A stretch of DNA of 14,304 nucleotides. It comes from Trachelipus rathkii (Eukaryota; Arthropoda; Malacostraca; Isopoda; Trachelipodidae). The stretch spans positions 1 through 14,304 of the forward strand of contig JABUQX010002458.1 in NCBI GenBank assembly GCA_015478945.1. The letters run 5' to 3'. Each line of letters begins with the position of its first letter. Positions within the stretch are counted from its first letter, which is position 1. The notes beneath the pieces were generated by a model. That model was given only the letters and a program-made list of their open reading frames with translations. It was not told the origin of the DNA and searched no databases. The position numbers were made by a program, and so were the translations under genes. This document shows, one piece after another, positions 1-7,539 of the stretch.

Positions 1-145
1 AAAACGACGAATGTGCATATTTGCTGTTTTTCACTTATCTGTAAAGCTTTTCATTTTCAATGCACTTTATATAAAGAAACTCTGCTCTTTACTCTTATAA
101 TACCTTCTTCTTTTTAATAACAATTTTACCCTATGAACCCTTCTC
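1..145. other. Left flank, no gene seen
   Basis: AT-rich sequence before the first copy of the large tandem repeat. It shares no clear similarity with the sequence that precedes the second copy, so it marks the outer left edge of the array. No gene or recognisable element is seen. Confidence 0.5.
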
Positions 146-413
146 CTACTCCTCAGACTCCTCATTCTTCTTCTTCCTTCCTCATTCCTCATTCTTCCTT
201 TCTTCTTCTTCTTCTTCCTGTTCTGCATTCCATGCATTTCTTCTTCTTTTTTCAAGGGGACCCTCCTCCGGTGGGGTCCTTGGACTCCGAAACCGAATCC
301 ACTTCCATCTCCGTCTCCGACTCGAATCCTCCAGCCTTTCTCCAAAGTTTCAGTCTTCTACGATCATTTTTAATTTTACGGGGTAGCGCTCCGCCTTACG
401 GGGGGATGCAGAG

Positions 414-446
414 TGATGTAATCTCGTCTCCGACAAGATTACTCAT
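414..446. repeat. Imperfect 33 bp palindrome (copy 1, proximal)
   Basis: The arms read TGATGTAATCTCGTC and GACAAGATTACTCAT around a TCC loop. The core arms match and the outer ends are degraded. This is the first of four related palindromes in the tandem array. Confidence 0.8.
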
Positions 447-520
447 CATATAACTCACATCAAATTTTAGCCCGATACGTTAAACCTAACGTGGTTTTCA
501 GGACGAATTTGACCTTGGCG

Positions 521-559
521 CTAAGGGGACAGCATCCCCTTAGGTGACCCACGGTCACC
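521..559. repeat. Two back-to-back perfect hairpins
   Basis: Bases 521-529 and 535-543 form perfect 9 bp arms (CTAAGGGGA / TCCCCTTAG) with a 5-base loop. Bases 543-549 and 553-559 form perfect 7 bp arms (GGTGACC / GGTCACC) with a 3-base loop. The two hairpins share base 543. The copy 2 equivalent near 1467-1508 is slightly degraded. Confidence 0.85.
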
Positions 560-806
560 AAAACTCGCAGGGGTCAGTTTATCACATACATAGAACATAT
601 ACACCAAGTTTGAAAGCGACCGTTAACTCTAACCCATGTAGATATATATCGGACTCAGAACCGGATGCGAAGAAGAAACGCTGGCAGAATCGGAGTCGGG
701 GTGCGTAAAAAACGATCCCACCACAGGAATCGTTTTCGACGCTCAGGTCATTCCTTCGGAAATCGAACTTCGGCAACAATAATAATAATGTGTATGTGTA
801 TGCGTA

Positions 807-822
807 CGCGCGCTCTCGCGCG
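807..822. repeat. GC hairpin CGCGCG-CTCT-CGCGCG
   Basis: Perfect 6 bp self-complementary arms (CGCGCG) flank a CTCT loop, immediately left of the 33 bp palindrome. It is conserved in copy 2 near 1755-1770. Confidence 0.75.
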
Positions 823-823
823 C

Positions 824-856
824 TGACGTAATCTCGTCTCCGACGAGATTACGTCA
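824..856. repeat. Perfect 33 bp palindrome (copy 1, distal)
   Basis: The 15 bp arms TGACGTAATCTCGTC and GACGAGATTACGTCA are exact reverse complements around a TCC loop. The outer ends resemble CRE/bZIP sites (TGACGTAA, TTACGTCA). That resemblance is visible, but no regulatory role is shown. Confidence 0.9.
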
Positions 857-865
857 TCACGCTCG

Positions 866-943
866 AGCCTAACTCACGTTAGGCTTAACTCAATCTCGGG
901 TTTGGAAAGCCAAAGGGTATAAACGCGGGCGTAGCGGCTACGC
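866..943. repeat. Two further perfect hairpins (866-885 and 929-943)
   Basis: AGCCTAAC (866-873) pairs with GTTAGGCT (878-885) across TCAC. GCGTAGC (929-935) pairs with GCTACGC (937-943) across one G. Both are conserved in copy 2. A TATAAA-like string lies between them near 918-923. Confidence 0.85.
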
Positions 944-1358
944 TCTCGGGGGTGACCCCTCTCTATATACAGACTTGAAATTTATACGGATTCGTCCTTA
1001 TCCCATACATACATTATATTCCAAGTTTCAATCTCTATTCCTTCATATCGAAAAGGCTGGTCGAGCTCAAACTGTTCCATCACTACTCCTCAGACTCCTC
1101 ATTCTTCTTCTTCTTCCTTCCTCATTCCTCATTCTTCCTTTCTTCTTCTTCTTCCTCTGTTCTGCATTCCATGCATTTCTTCTTCTTTTTTCAAAGGGGG
1201 ACCCTCCTCCGGTGGGGTCCTTGGACTCCGAAACCGAATCCGCTTCCATCTCCGTCTCCGACTCCGAATCCTCCAGCCTTTCTCCAAGTTTCAGTCTTCT
1301 ACGATCATTTTTAATTTTTACGGGGGGGTAGCGCTCCGCCTTACGGGGGGATGCAGAG

Positions 1359-1391
1359 TGATGTAATCTCGTCTCCGACGAGATTACGTCA
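1359..1391. repeat. 33 bp palindrome (copy 2, proximal)
   Basis: The arms TGATGTAATCTCGTC and GACGAGATTACGTCA match except at one position. This is the better-preserved counterpart of 414-446. Confidence 0.85.
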
Positions 1392-1686
1392 TCTTATAGC
1401 TCACATCCAAATTTTAGCCCGATACGTTAAGCCTAACGTGGTTTTCAGGACGAATTTGACCTTGGCGCTAAGGGGACAGCACCCTCTTAGGGGTGACCTA
1501 CGGTCACCAAAACTCGCGGGGGATCAGTTTATCACATACATAGAACATATACCAAGTTTGAAAGCGATTCGTTAACTCTAACCCATGTAGATATATATCG
1601 GACTCAGAACCGGATGCGAAGAAGAAACCTTGGCGGAATCCGAGGTGCGTAAAAAAACGATCCTTACAGGAATCGTTTTTCGACTC

Positions 1687-1715
1687 AGATTCGATTTCCT
1701 TCGGAAATCGAATCT
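1687..1715. repeat. 29 bp perfect hairpin
   Basis: The 13 bp arms AGATTCGATTTCC and GGAAATCGAATCT are exact reverse complements around a TTC loop. The copy 1 counterpart near 744-772 has lost part of the left arm. Confidence 0.9.
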
Positions 1716-1771
1716 TCGACGTAATAATAATAATAATGTGTATGTGTATGCGTACGCGCGCTCTCGCGCGC

Positions 1772-1804
1772 TGACGTCATCTCGTCTCCGACGAGATTAC
1801 GTCA
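1772..1804. repeat. 33 bp palindrome (copy 2, distal)
   Basis: The left arm is TGACGTCATCTCGTC and the right arm is GACGAGATTACGTCA, with one mismatch. The change creates the full CRE consensus TGACGTCA at 1772-1779. Confidence 0.85.
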
Positions 1805-2054
1805 TCACGCTCGAGCCTAACTCACGTTAGGCTTAACTCAATCTCGGGTTTGGAAAGCCAAAAGGGTATAAACGCGGGCGTAGCGGCTACGCTCTCGGGG
1901 GTGACCCCCCCCTATATACATCCTACAGACTTGAAATTTACACGGATTCGTCCTTATCCCATACATACATTATATTCCAAGTTTCAGACCTATATCTCTA
2001 TTCCTTCATATCGAAAAGGCTGGTCGAGCTCAAACTGTTCCATCACTACGATAA

Positions 2055-2055
2055 A

Positions 2056-2141
<86 letters not shown>
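2055..2141. repeat. (ATT)n microsatellite
   Basis: About 29 uninterrupted ATT units begin within a few bases of the end of the large tandem repeat. Confidence 0.98.
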
Positions 2142-2143
<2 letters not shown>

Positions 2144-2254
2144 ATTATCCAAATTCTTAATATTTGTTCAATTAATCGGCAAAAATTGACGATAACTATG
2201 ACGATTGAAAAATATGCCGATTTTGCCGACCGTGACGATTAAATCGTCCCATCA

Positions 2255-2262
<8 letters not shown>
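2142..2262. repeat. Small hairpin-bearing insert ending CCCATCACTA
   Basis: This short stretch holds TCGGCAAAA and its reverse complement TTTTGCCGA about 40 bases apart, plus a perfect hairpin GACGAT-TAA-ATCGTC near 2232-2246. It ends in TCCCATCACTA directly against a TA tract. That ending resembles the TTCCATCACTAC end of the large repeat, which suggests a related element boundary. Confidence 0.45.
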
Positions 2263-2305
<43 letters not shown>

Positions 2306-2316
2306 TATATAGATAA

Positions 2317-2359
<43 letters not shown>

Positions 2360-2374
2360 TACAACTCTTTTACT

Positions 2375-2431
<57 letters not shown>

Positions 2432-2445
2432 AGAGAGAGAGAGAG
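2258..2445. repeat. (TA)n and (GA)n microsatellites
   Basis: Two long TA tracts and one shorter one are followed, from about 2391, by a GA tract with one AAAAA interruption. There is no coding content. Confidence 0.95.
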
Positions 2446-2574
2446 GTACTTCAATTGTTCATAAAGTTTAGTGTAAAAAATTAAAGTCCTTTCCATATTT
2501 ATTTTTGATCAAAATAATCTTATATATTTTAATACTTTGGTATAAGTATCTTTATTCTTGGGTTGGTCAACGTA

Positions 2575-2850
2575 ACTTTGCAGTGAGGTGCTAGTGCACG
2601 AGTCTTTTCTATGGTGTTGTTCTGGTATGCCACCTCCTGGTGGAAAGCGGTGCTGATGCACAGCTCTTTTGTGGAAGTGGTGCTGATGCACTACTCCCTG
2701 GTGGAAATCAGTGCTGGTCCCCTGGTGAAAAGCAGTGCTAATGCAAGACCCCCTGGTGTGGTGTTTGTGCAGCAGTTCCTAGAGTGATGTGTAGCAGTGC
2801 TGGTGCACAACCCCCTAGTGCACGACTACCTGGTTGCGATGAATTATCCC
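2575..2850. repeat. Degenerate minisatellite, period about 30 bp
   Basis: Successive units share the pattern CCTGGTGGAAAGCGGTGCTGATGCA or close variants. CTGGTG starts recur near 2636, 2698, 2718 and 2752, and AGTGCTGATGCA-type cores recur near 2647, 2678, 2706, 2733 and 2795. Units have drifted in length and sequence. A His-rich minus-strand open frame across it is explained by the repeat itself and is not a supported gene. Confidence 0.8.
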
Positions 2851-2853
2851 TGA

Positions 2854-2876
2854 TGCGGTGCGGTGCGGTGCGGTGA
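2854..2876. repeat. (GCGGT)n pentamer run
   Basis: Four GCGGT pentamers follow TGAT at the right edge of the minisatellite, about 80 bases before the exon at 2958. Confidence 0.9.
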
Positions 2877-2957
2877 GAAATATTGCGGTTCTCTTTCAAA
2901 CCTACTTCATCCATGTACTTAAAGCAAAATAATAATTAATACCTATTTTTTTTAAAG

Positions 2958-3068
2958 CTTTTGTTGAAGAGACTGGTGGCGTCTTCAAAGATAAATACGA
3001 TTGGGAAATCATTTCTTGTGAACAGAAGAATTACTATTATAAAGTTTTGGAACCACATAACCCTGAAA
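2958..3068 (+). CDS. Internal coding exon of an unrecognised protein
   Basis: A polypyrimidine tract and AAAG acceptor end at 2957, and a consensus donor GTAAGT starts at 3069. Between them 111 bp are open only in a protein-like frame: 2 bases, 36 codons, then 1 base, so the exon is phase 1 at both ends. The residues run from FVEETGGVFKDKYDW through SCEQKNYYYKVLEPHNPE, a balanced charged and aromatic composition unlike translated repeat. One other frame is also open but its product looks random. I do not recognise the family. The exon probably belongs to the same split gene as the candidates at 6403-7689, but its phase 1 end does not join directly to the phase 2 acceptor at 6403. At least one intervening exon must therefore exist, or the two belong to separate genes. 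Confidence 0.62.
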
Positions 3069-3520
3069 GTAAGTATTTTTTTATTACTTTTAATCTCATT
3101 GTTCAAAATTTCTTTTGTGTTTTTGTACGTTTGAGTCTTTTTTGATTGTTTTTTTCTTTGTATATGTTGTTTTCTTTGTATGTGCGCCGTTGTTGTTTAT
3201 GTGTTTGTTGTCAAGTTTGTTTTGCCTATTGAATTTCACACATTTAAATCCAATTTTACATAAGTTTATTAAATATGTTTGAAAGATACAACTGATATGT
3301 GTATTATAATACACATACAATAAAAATTCGAAAATAGCCTTAAAGTACATATACGTAAGGCTTATTTTTTATTTTTGTTGTGTTTGTGTTAAAAGTCTTT
3401 TAATAATTTTAATAGATAAGAAGTGAACTTGTCTTTTAAACAAAAAAATAAATATTATTATTATTAATAAATTATTATTAAAAATAAAATATTATTAATT
3501 ATAGTTTAAAACTGCAATAA
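3069..3520. other. AT-rich intron sequence, no feature seen
   Basis: T-rich then A-rich sequence after the exon donor. No gene is visible. A short minus-strand open frame (3096-3350) is Lys/Asn-rich and low in complexity, and it has no supporting signals. Confidence 0.5.
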
Positions 3521-3526
3521 TCGCAG

Positions 3527-3835
3527 ACTCTAAATAGAGTTAAATAACTCTAATGTAATTATAAAAATTGGCTAACGTTTTCGGACAGAATTCCCTCTTC
3601 AGGTAAAAAGGAAATGTAAAAAGCTAAATTGTAAAAAAATTAGGAAGTTAAAAAAGAGATTAGATCTAAGCGAATCGATTAAAAGAACAGAGGTAAGGAA
3701 GATATAAGGGAGAATATTAATGGTTTTAATTTTTTAACAATTAATTTAGTACTTTTTCTTTCGGCTTGAAGAGCTACTTCTGTCAGAAAACGTTAGCCAT
3801 TTTTTATAATTATTTTTGGGTTACTTTACTCTATA
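3527..3835. mobile_element. Short inverted-repeat element (MITE-like), about 300 bp
   Basis: TAATTATAAAAATTGGCTAAC followed by GTTTTCGGACAG on the left (about 3555-3588) is matched in reverse complement by CTGTCAGAAAACGTTAGCC and the following ATTTTTTATAATTA near 3780-3811. Similarity extends outward: ACTCTAATG on the left against ATTACTTTACTCT-type sequence on the right. The terminal inverted repeats are therefore about 55-60 bp. The interior (about 3605-3765) has no open frame of note. The left margin carries two overlapping palindromes, ACTCTAAATAGAGT (3527-3540) and TAGAGTTAAATAACTCTA (3535-3552). A clean target-site duplication is not evident, so the exact ends are uncertain. Confidence 0.65.
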
Positions 3836-4058
3836 TTATTAACTTTTGTTATCATAAATTTGGCAATTCAATATCAGCATTGAATTTTATAAAATCTTAA
3901 AATTTAATTTCCAAGGATCTGACTTTTTTTTTTTGAGCCCCTTTAGTTTATTAAAATAATTTTTGATATAAATAAAAATAAAATTATTTTCAAATTAAAA
4001 AAACTAAACCATGTCCAAAAATAAATATTCAGATCTTTTTTACGTTATCATAAATGTA

Positions 4059-4059
<1 letters not shown>

Positions 4060-4121
<62 letters not shown>
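4060..4121. repeat. (TTA)n microsatellite
   Basis: About 20 uninterrupted trinucleotide units. Confidence 0.97.
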
Positions 4122-4123
<2 letters not shown>

Positions 4124-4242
4124 TTAACTTCTGTGAACATATTATTCTTAATTATCTTATTATTATTTACTATTATTACTTTTGTAGCAGCAGTATTAGT
4201 AGTAACTACTATTACTAACTATTAACTTCTATTAGTACTAAC

Positions 4243-4351
<109 letters not shown>

Positions 4352-4469
4352 TACTCTGAACATATTCTGTATATTAAAAGTCAAGTTAAAAAATCTTCAT
4401 AACTACATTTTATGAAGAATATCCGTCTAATTATTTTTATGTCCAATAATTTTTTGGCTGCTTAAAGAT

Positions 4470-4575
4470 TTATATCGATCGCCTACAGTCTGTAACATCC
4501 TGGTTCGGTAGTGTGACAGACCTTAGTCAAAACCACAGTAATGATCACATTCGTTTGTCGAGCTACATTATGATT
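4470..4575 (+). mobile_element. Fragment of a non-LTR retrotransposon ORF2 (WFGS motif)
   Basis: The + strand frame starting at ATCGATCGC reads DRLQSVTSWFGSVTDLSQ. QSV..TSWFGS/WYG is a recognisable signature near the C-terminal side of the reverse transcriptase region in several LINE ORF2 proteins. The frame continues open to a stop at 4645 but loses any recognisable pattern soon after the motif. Only a fragment remains, so this is a dead remnant. The assignment rests on one motif. Confidence 0.45.
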
Positions 4576-4634
4576 AACCCATATTCTACTTTGTTTTTTA
4601 ACTGTTACTCAAAGTCAACCTTTATAATTTTCAG

Positions 4635-4672
4635 TTACTTTGCCTAAGAAGTCTTCAATTAAATATAAAAAA
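4635..4672 (+). CDS. Possible exon after a good splice acceptor
   Basis: TTTATAATTTTCAG ends at 4634 and forms a strong acceptor. Read from it with a phase 1 donor, which the exon at 2958-3068 supplies, the sequence gives ITLPKKSSIKYKK before running into poly-T and TA repeat. Only weak GT donors exist (near 4674 and 4687). Both leave phase 1 and do not fit the phase 2 acceptor at 6403. It may be a decayed or cryptic exon. Confidence 0.22.
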
Positions 4673-4693
4673 TGTTTTTTTTTTTACTGTAAC

Positions 4694-4845
4694 ATATATA
4701 ATATATAATAATAATATATATATAAATATATATAATATTAGTATATATATATATATATATATTATATATAAAATATATAATAATTATATATATATATAAT
4801 ATATTAATATCATAATATATATTATATATATATATATATATATAG
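4694..4845. repeat. (TA)n-rich microsatellite
   Basis: Imperfect TA dinucleotide repeat. The translated Ile/Tyr-rich open frame across it is an artefact of the repeat. Confidence 0.95.
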
Positions 4846-4855
4846 TAATAACATT

Positions 4856-5098
4856 CGCGATTATGCAATATTTAACAACTACAAATTATTAAGAACGAGG
4901 GATAGAGGGAAGGACAGGCTGGACACCTGTGATGTCGCCTTGAGGGAGCTCGATTGCTTTAAAACTGTCCTTGAACCCAACTCAGTGTTAAAGCATCGAG
5001 TATATTGTCCCCAGTCGCAACACGCGGTGGTTCATTTCGCGGAGAAGGCAGTAATTCTTTAAAACTTCCCACTATATGTTCTTTGTTTAAGAGATCTA
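4856..5098 (+). mobile_element. tRNA-like SINE, copy A
   Basis: The unit starts GCGATTATGCAATATTTAA, passes through AAGAACGAGGG and GGCTGGACACCTGTGATGTCG, and ends near TATGTTCTTTGTTT. The tRNA-like part (about 4981-5052) has CTCAGTG near its start and GGTTCATTTCG where a box B would lie, both degraded. Copy B repeats the whole unit 253 bp downstream, and two related copies occur at 12409-12812. The tRNA origin is inferred mainly from copies B and C. Confidence 0.65.
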
Positions 5099-5109
5099 AT
5101 ACAAAAATT

Positions 5110-5350
5110 GCGATTATGCAATATTTAAAACCTACAAATTATTAAGAACGAGGATAGGACTGGCTGGACACTGGTGATGTTGCCTGAAGGGAGTCGATTG
5201 CTTTAAACTGTACTTGAACCCAAACTTTTTTGGTGGAGATACGCTCAGTGGTAAGCAGTCGAGTATGTTTTCTCAGCTTGCAACACGGTGGTGGTTCAAT
5301 CCCGGAGAAGGTAGTAATTTCTTTACTCGCATTAGTATGTTCTTTGTTTT
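5110..5350 (+). mobile_element. tRNA-like SINE, copy B
   Basis: This is a tandem duplicate of copy A with the same left flank (GCGATTATGCAATATTTAA). ACGCTCAGTGGTAA (5241-5254) matches an RNA polymerase III box A well, and GGTTCAATCCC (5293-5303) matches a box B, about 50 bases apart. A tRNA-derived SINE head is the best explanation, although the head lies in the 3' half of the unit. It has no ORF and is non-autonomous. The right end runs into a TA tract. Confidence 0.68.
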
Positions 5351-5352
5351 AG

Positions 5353-5365
5353 ATATATATATATA

Positions 5366-5405
<40 letters not shown>

Positions 5406-5458
5406 TAAAATATATAATATATATTTATAATTATATATTATATAATAATATATATATA

Positions 5459-5495
<37 letters not shown>
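5353..5495. repeat. (TA)n-rich microsatellite
   Basis: Imperfect TA repeat directly following SINE copy B. Confidence 0.95.
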
Positions 5496-5496
<1 letters not shown>

Positions 5497-5499
5497 ATA

Positions 5500-5965
5500 A
5501 GTCACCGAACATTGTGTCATCAAGCCTCCTTTCTATGGAATTTGAAACTTGAGTTTGACATTCGACTTCATCGCTTTCTTCCCTTTATTTTTAGGTAGTT
5601 CCTCTATATATTGTTTTATACGTCATAACGCTTCTCGTAATGGATGCCGCTTTCTTTAAGTTCTGCCCGAAAGAAACGACATGAAAATCTTCCATTGTTC
5701 ATTTCGTGATGTTTTACATTACATTTTGGTGTTTAGTAATATTGACAAAATGTAGTCACAATATTTTTATAACTTCCCATGTATAATAATTTGAAACGAA
5801 TTCAAGCAATATATTTTGCTGTTATGAAAATTAAATATTCTGAGTACATAATACCGAATTAGGATGAGTCAGAGAGGTTCTCTCTTTAAAGCCTCTAACA
5901 ACCCTTCTCAAATTATACAGGAGGCACTGCCTCCCTTGCCTCGCTTCTTCAAAAAAACCGTCCTG
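5500..5965. other. Gene-free stretch with one small hairpin
   Basis: Mixed-composition sequence without a convincing exon or element. The only structure seen is the perfect palindrome GGAGGCA-C-TGCCTCC at 5920-5934. Confidence 0.5.
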
Positions 5966-5976
5966 AATATATATAT

Positions 5977-6008
<32 letters not shown>

Positions 6009-6176
6009 ATATATATATATATATATTATAATATTATTGTTTTATCATATCTTTGTTAATGCAATAAAAAATATATAATATAATAAATTTTTTTATATAT
6101 ATATATATATTATATATAATATATATATATTATATATATATATTATATATAATATATTATTAATAATATATATAAA

Positions 6177-6220
<44 letters not shown>

Positions 6221-6229
6221 ATATATATA
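5966..6229. repeat. (TA)n-rich microsatellite cluster
   Basis: TA repeats broken by a short unique stretch (about 6040-6090). A GA-rich tail follows at 6230-6260. Confidence 0.95.
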
Positions 6230-6402
6230 GGAGAAGAGTAGAGGAGAGAGAGAGAGAGACAGCAAAATTTTTTTAAATTTAATGTTTAATTTCAATATGT
6301 ATTTCACTCATTATATATACTAAAACTAGAAGTGTCTAATTATTTCTTTAATTAATTTAATTATTTATTTATTTAATTATTTTTTTTATTTATTTTTTAA
6401 AG

Positions 6403-6460
6403 ATTGATGAAAAGAAAACATCATAATTATTCCGAGAGTGGAGAAGATGCAGCCCTAAAA
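6403..6460 (+). CDS. Candidate internal exon
   Basis: A long T-rich tract and AAAG acceptor end at 6402, and the consensus donor GTAAGT starts at 6461. Only one of three frames is open: one base, then LMKRKHHNYSESGEDAALK, ending on a codon boundary. It therefore starts in phase 2 and ends in phase 0. It is short (58 bp), so the open frame alone is weak evidence. The strength comes from the two splice signals and the in-phase join to the next candidate at 6698. Confidence 0.5.
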
Positions 6461-6697
6461 GTAAGTCATTTTATTTTGTACTTTTCCTGGTTTTTAATTT
6501 TTACGTTTCAACCTGTCAAAGACAGGAAATTTTTAAGTAACTTTTCTGGGCTGCTTTGATCAGTAATTATTTCTGATGTATTCTGTTGCGCTGAATCCAT
6601 ATATCATATTGTTTTTTTTCTGTAAGATCGCAATTAAACGAATTAAATCGCATAAACATTCTTAAAAATTAAAGTCTAAAAAATTATTTTTTCTAAG
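6461..6697 (+). other. Candidate intron, 237 bp
   Basis: It starts GTAAGT and ends TTATTTTTTCTAAG, a good donor and acceptor pair joining two phase 0 boundaries. It contains no repeats. Confidence 0.45.
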
Positions 6698-6789
6698 CTT
6701 GTGGCTATAAAACGGTGGGTATCACAACAAATGATCTATAACAATGTGCGTCTTGCCCAATTGTTAGAAGTCTTAAGATTTAATAATTG
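6698..6789 (+). CDS. Candidate internal exon
   Basis: The acceptor TTTTTTCTAAG ends at 6697 and the donor GTAAAT starts at 6790. The 92 bp read as 30 open codons beginning LVAIKRWVSQQMIYNN and continuing VRLAQLLEVLRFNN, plus two bases (TG). The peptide would form amphipathic helix. It joins the previous exon in phase 0. The next exon must supply one base that is not A, since TG plus A would make a stop. The acceptor at 7613 supplies T, giving Cys. The protein family is not recognised. Confidence 0.5.
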
Positions 6790-7125
6790 GTAAATAATTA
6801 GGATAATGAATATAATAATAAATTAATGATATTAATCATTTGTCATTACTGCAAGATTGATATAAGAATCTTTATTGTATACCCGTTTTGCAATGCCGTA
6901 CTTGAAAAAAATTTTTTTTTTATTAATGTTTTCATGTGAATGATCGACAAACCGCTACGCTACAGCTCAGAAACTATGTTTAAACAATTCATTGAAACAA
7001 AATATACAAATACAAGTCCTTATATAAATCAACAAAAATCATATTCGATTTAATTTTATTTGTTTTATTTCCAGTTGATATGAATAACGTAATTGTTAAA
7101 TAAATAAATAAACAAGTAAAGCAAT
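6790..7125. other. AT-rich intron sequence, no feature seen
   Basis: No element or exon is recognised between the donor at 6790 and the AAT repeat. Confidence 0.5.
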
Positions 7126-7129
7126 AATA

Positions 7130-7241
<112 letters not shown>

Positions 7242-7302
7242 GACACATTGATCAATTTCACTTTGATTTTAGAATGTCTCAAAAACAAATATATGAGTCA
7301 AC

Positions 7303-7385
7303 TTTATTTATTTATTTATTTATTTATTTATTATTATTATTTTTATTATTTTTATTATTATTATTTTATTATATTATTTTTATTT
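7303..7385. repeat. (TTTA)n and TTA-rich tract
   Basis: Six TTTA tetramers followed by mixed TTA/TTTTA units. Confidence 0.9.
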
Positions 7386-7409
7386 ATGAGGGAACATCTA
7401 TATTTCAAG

Positions 7410-7464
7410 TGAAATTATAAAAGTTTGCGTTGATTCAGAAAATTTTGCAGCGTTTATGAGAAAG
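7410..7464 (+). CDS. Weak alternative exon
   Basis: The acceptor CTATATTTCAAG ends at 7409. One base (T), then EIIKVCVDSENFAAFMRK, reaches a non-consensus donor GTCTCC at 7465. The T would complete Cys with the TG left by the 6789 exon. The phase 0 end would then require an exon starting TTT at 7586. The peptide looks protein-like, but the donor is poor, so it ranks below the direct 6789 to 7614 join. Confidence 0.2.
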
Positions 7465-7539
7465 GTCTCCTTAATCATTTCTTATTAAAGATAAATATTA
7501 CTATGTATAAAGTTAACTAATGAATTATAAAATTTCTAG

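Larger units (their letters stand above)
146..1082. repeat. Large tandem repeat, copy 1 (hairpin-dense unit)
   Basis: This 937 bp stretch is repeated almost base for base immediately downstream. In order it holds a pyrimidine-rich TCC/TTC block, a GGGACCCTCCTCCGGTGGGG segment, a palindrome at 414-446, two adjacent hairpins at 521-559, an (AAT)4 tract near 778, a GC-rich hairpin at 807-822, a perfect 33 bp palindrome at 824-856 and hairpins at 866-885 and 929-943. It closes on CCATCACTAC. GC content is visibly higher than in the rest of the window. The small open frames shift between the two copies and are low in complexity, so I do not regard them as genes. The repeat family is not recognised. 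It could be a non-autonomous mobile element, a satellite unit, or part of an integrated foreign sequence. Confidence 0.9.
1083..2049. repeat. Large tandem repeat, copy 2
   Basis: This is the direct repeat of the preceding unit in the same orientation, about 967 bp long. It differs by scattered substitutions and small indels: longer G runs near 1322, a longer AAT tract near 1722, and an extra short block near 1987-1993. CTACTCCTCAGACTCC starts both copies and CCATCACTAC ends both, so the junction is head to tail with no spacer. The right end lies flush against an ATT microsatellite. The hairpins of copy 1 recur, some with a single arm mismatch and some, such as the one at 1687-1715, better preserved here. 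Confidence 0.9.

Noticed and set aside
133..453. Ser/Phe-rich small open frames on both strands of the large repeat
   Set aside because: They are low in complexity, shift frame between the two copies, and have no conserved start or domain.
2509..2691. His/Pro-rich minus-strand open frame
   Set aside because: It is the translation of the ~30 bp minisatellite.
3570..3604. Hammerhead ribozyme-like core on the minus strand (CTGAAGA ... GAAA) in the left terminal repeat at 3541-3604
   Set aside because: The CUGANGA and GAAA boxes and a short stem II are present, but no cleavage-site strand that could form stem III/stem I is visible, and the right-hand copy has lost the first C of the core.
5241..5313. 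Functional tRNA gene at the box A/box B pair
   Set aside because: No acceptor stem or cloverleaf could be closed, and the segment recurs in four diverged copies, so a SINE is the better call.
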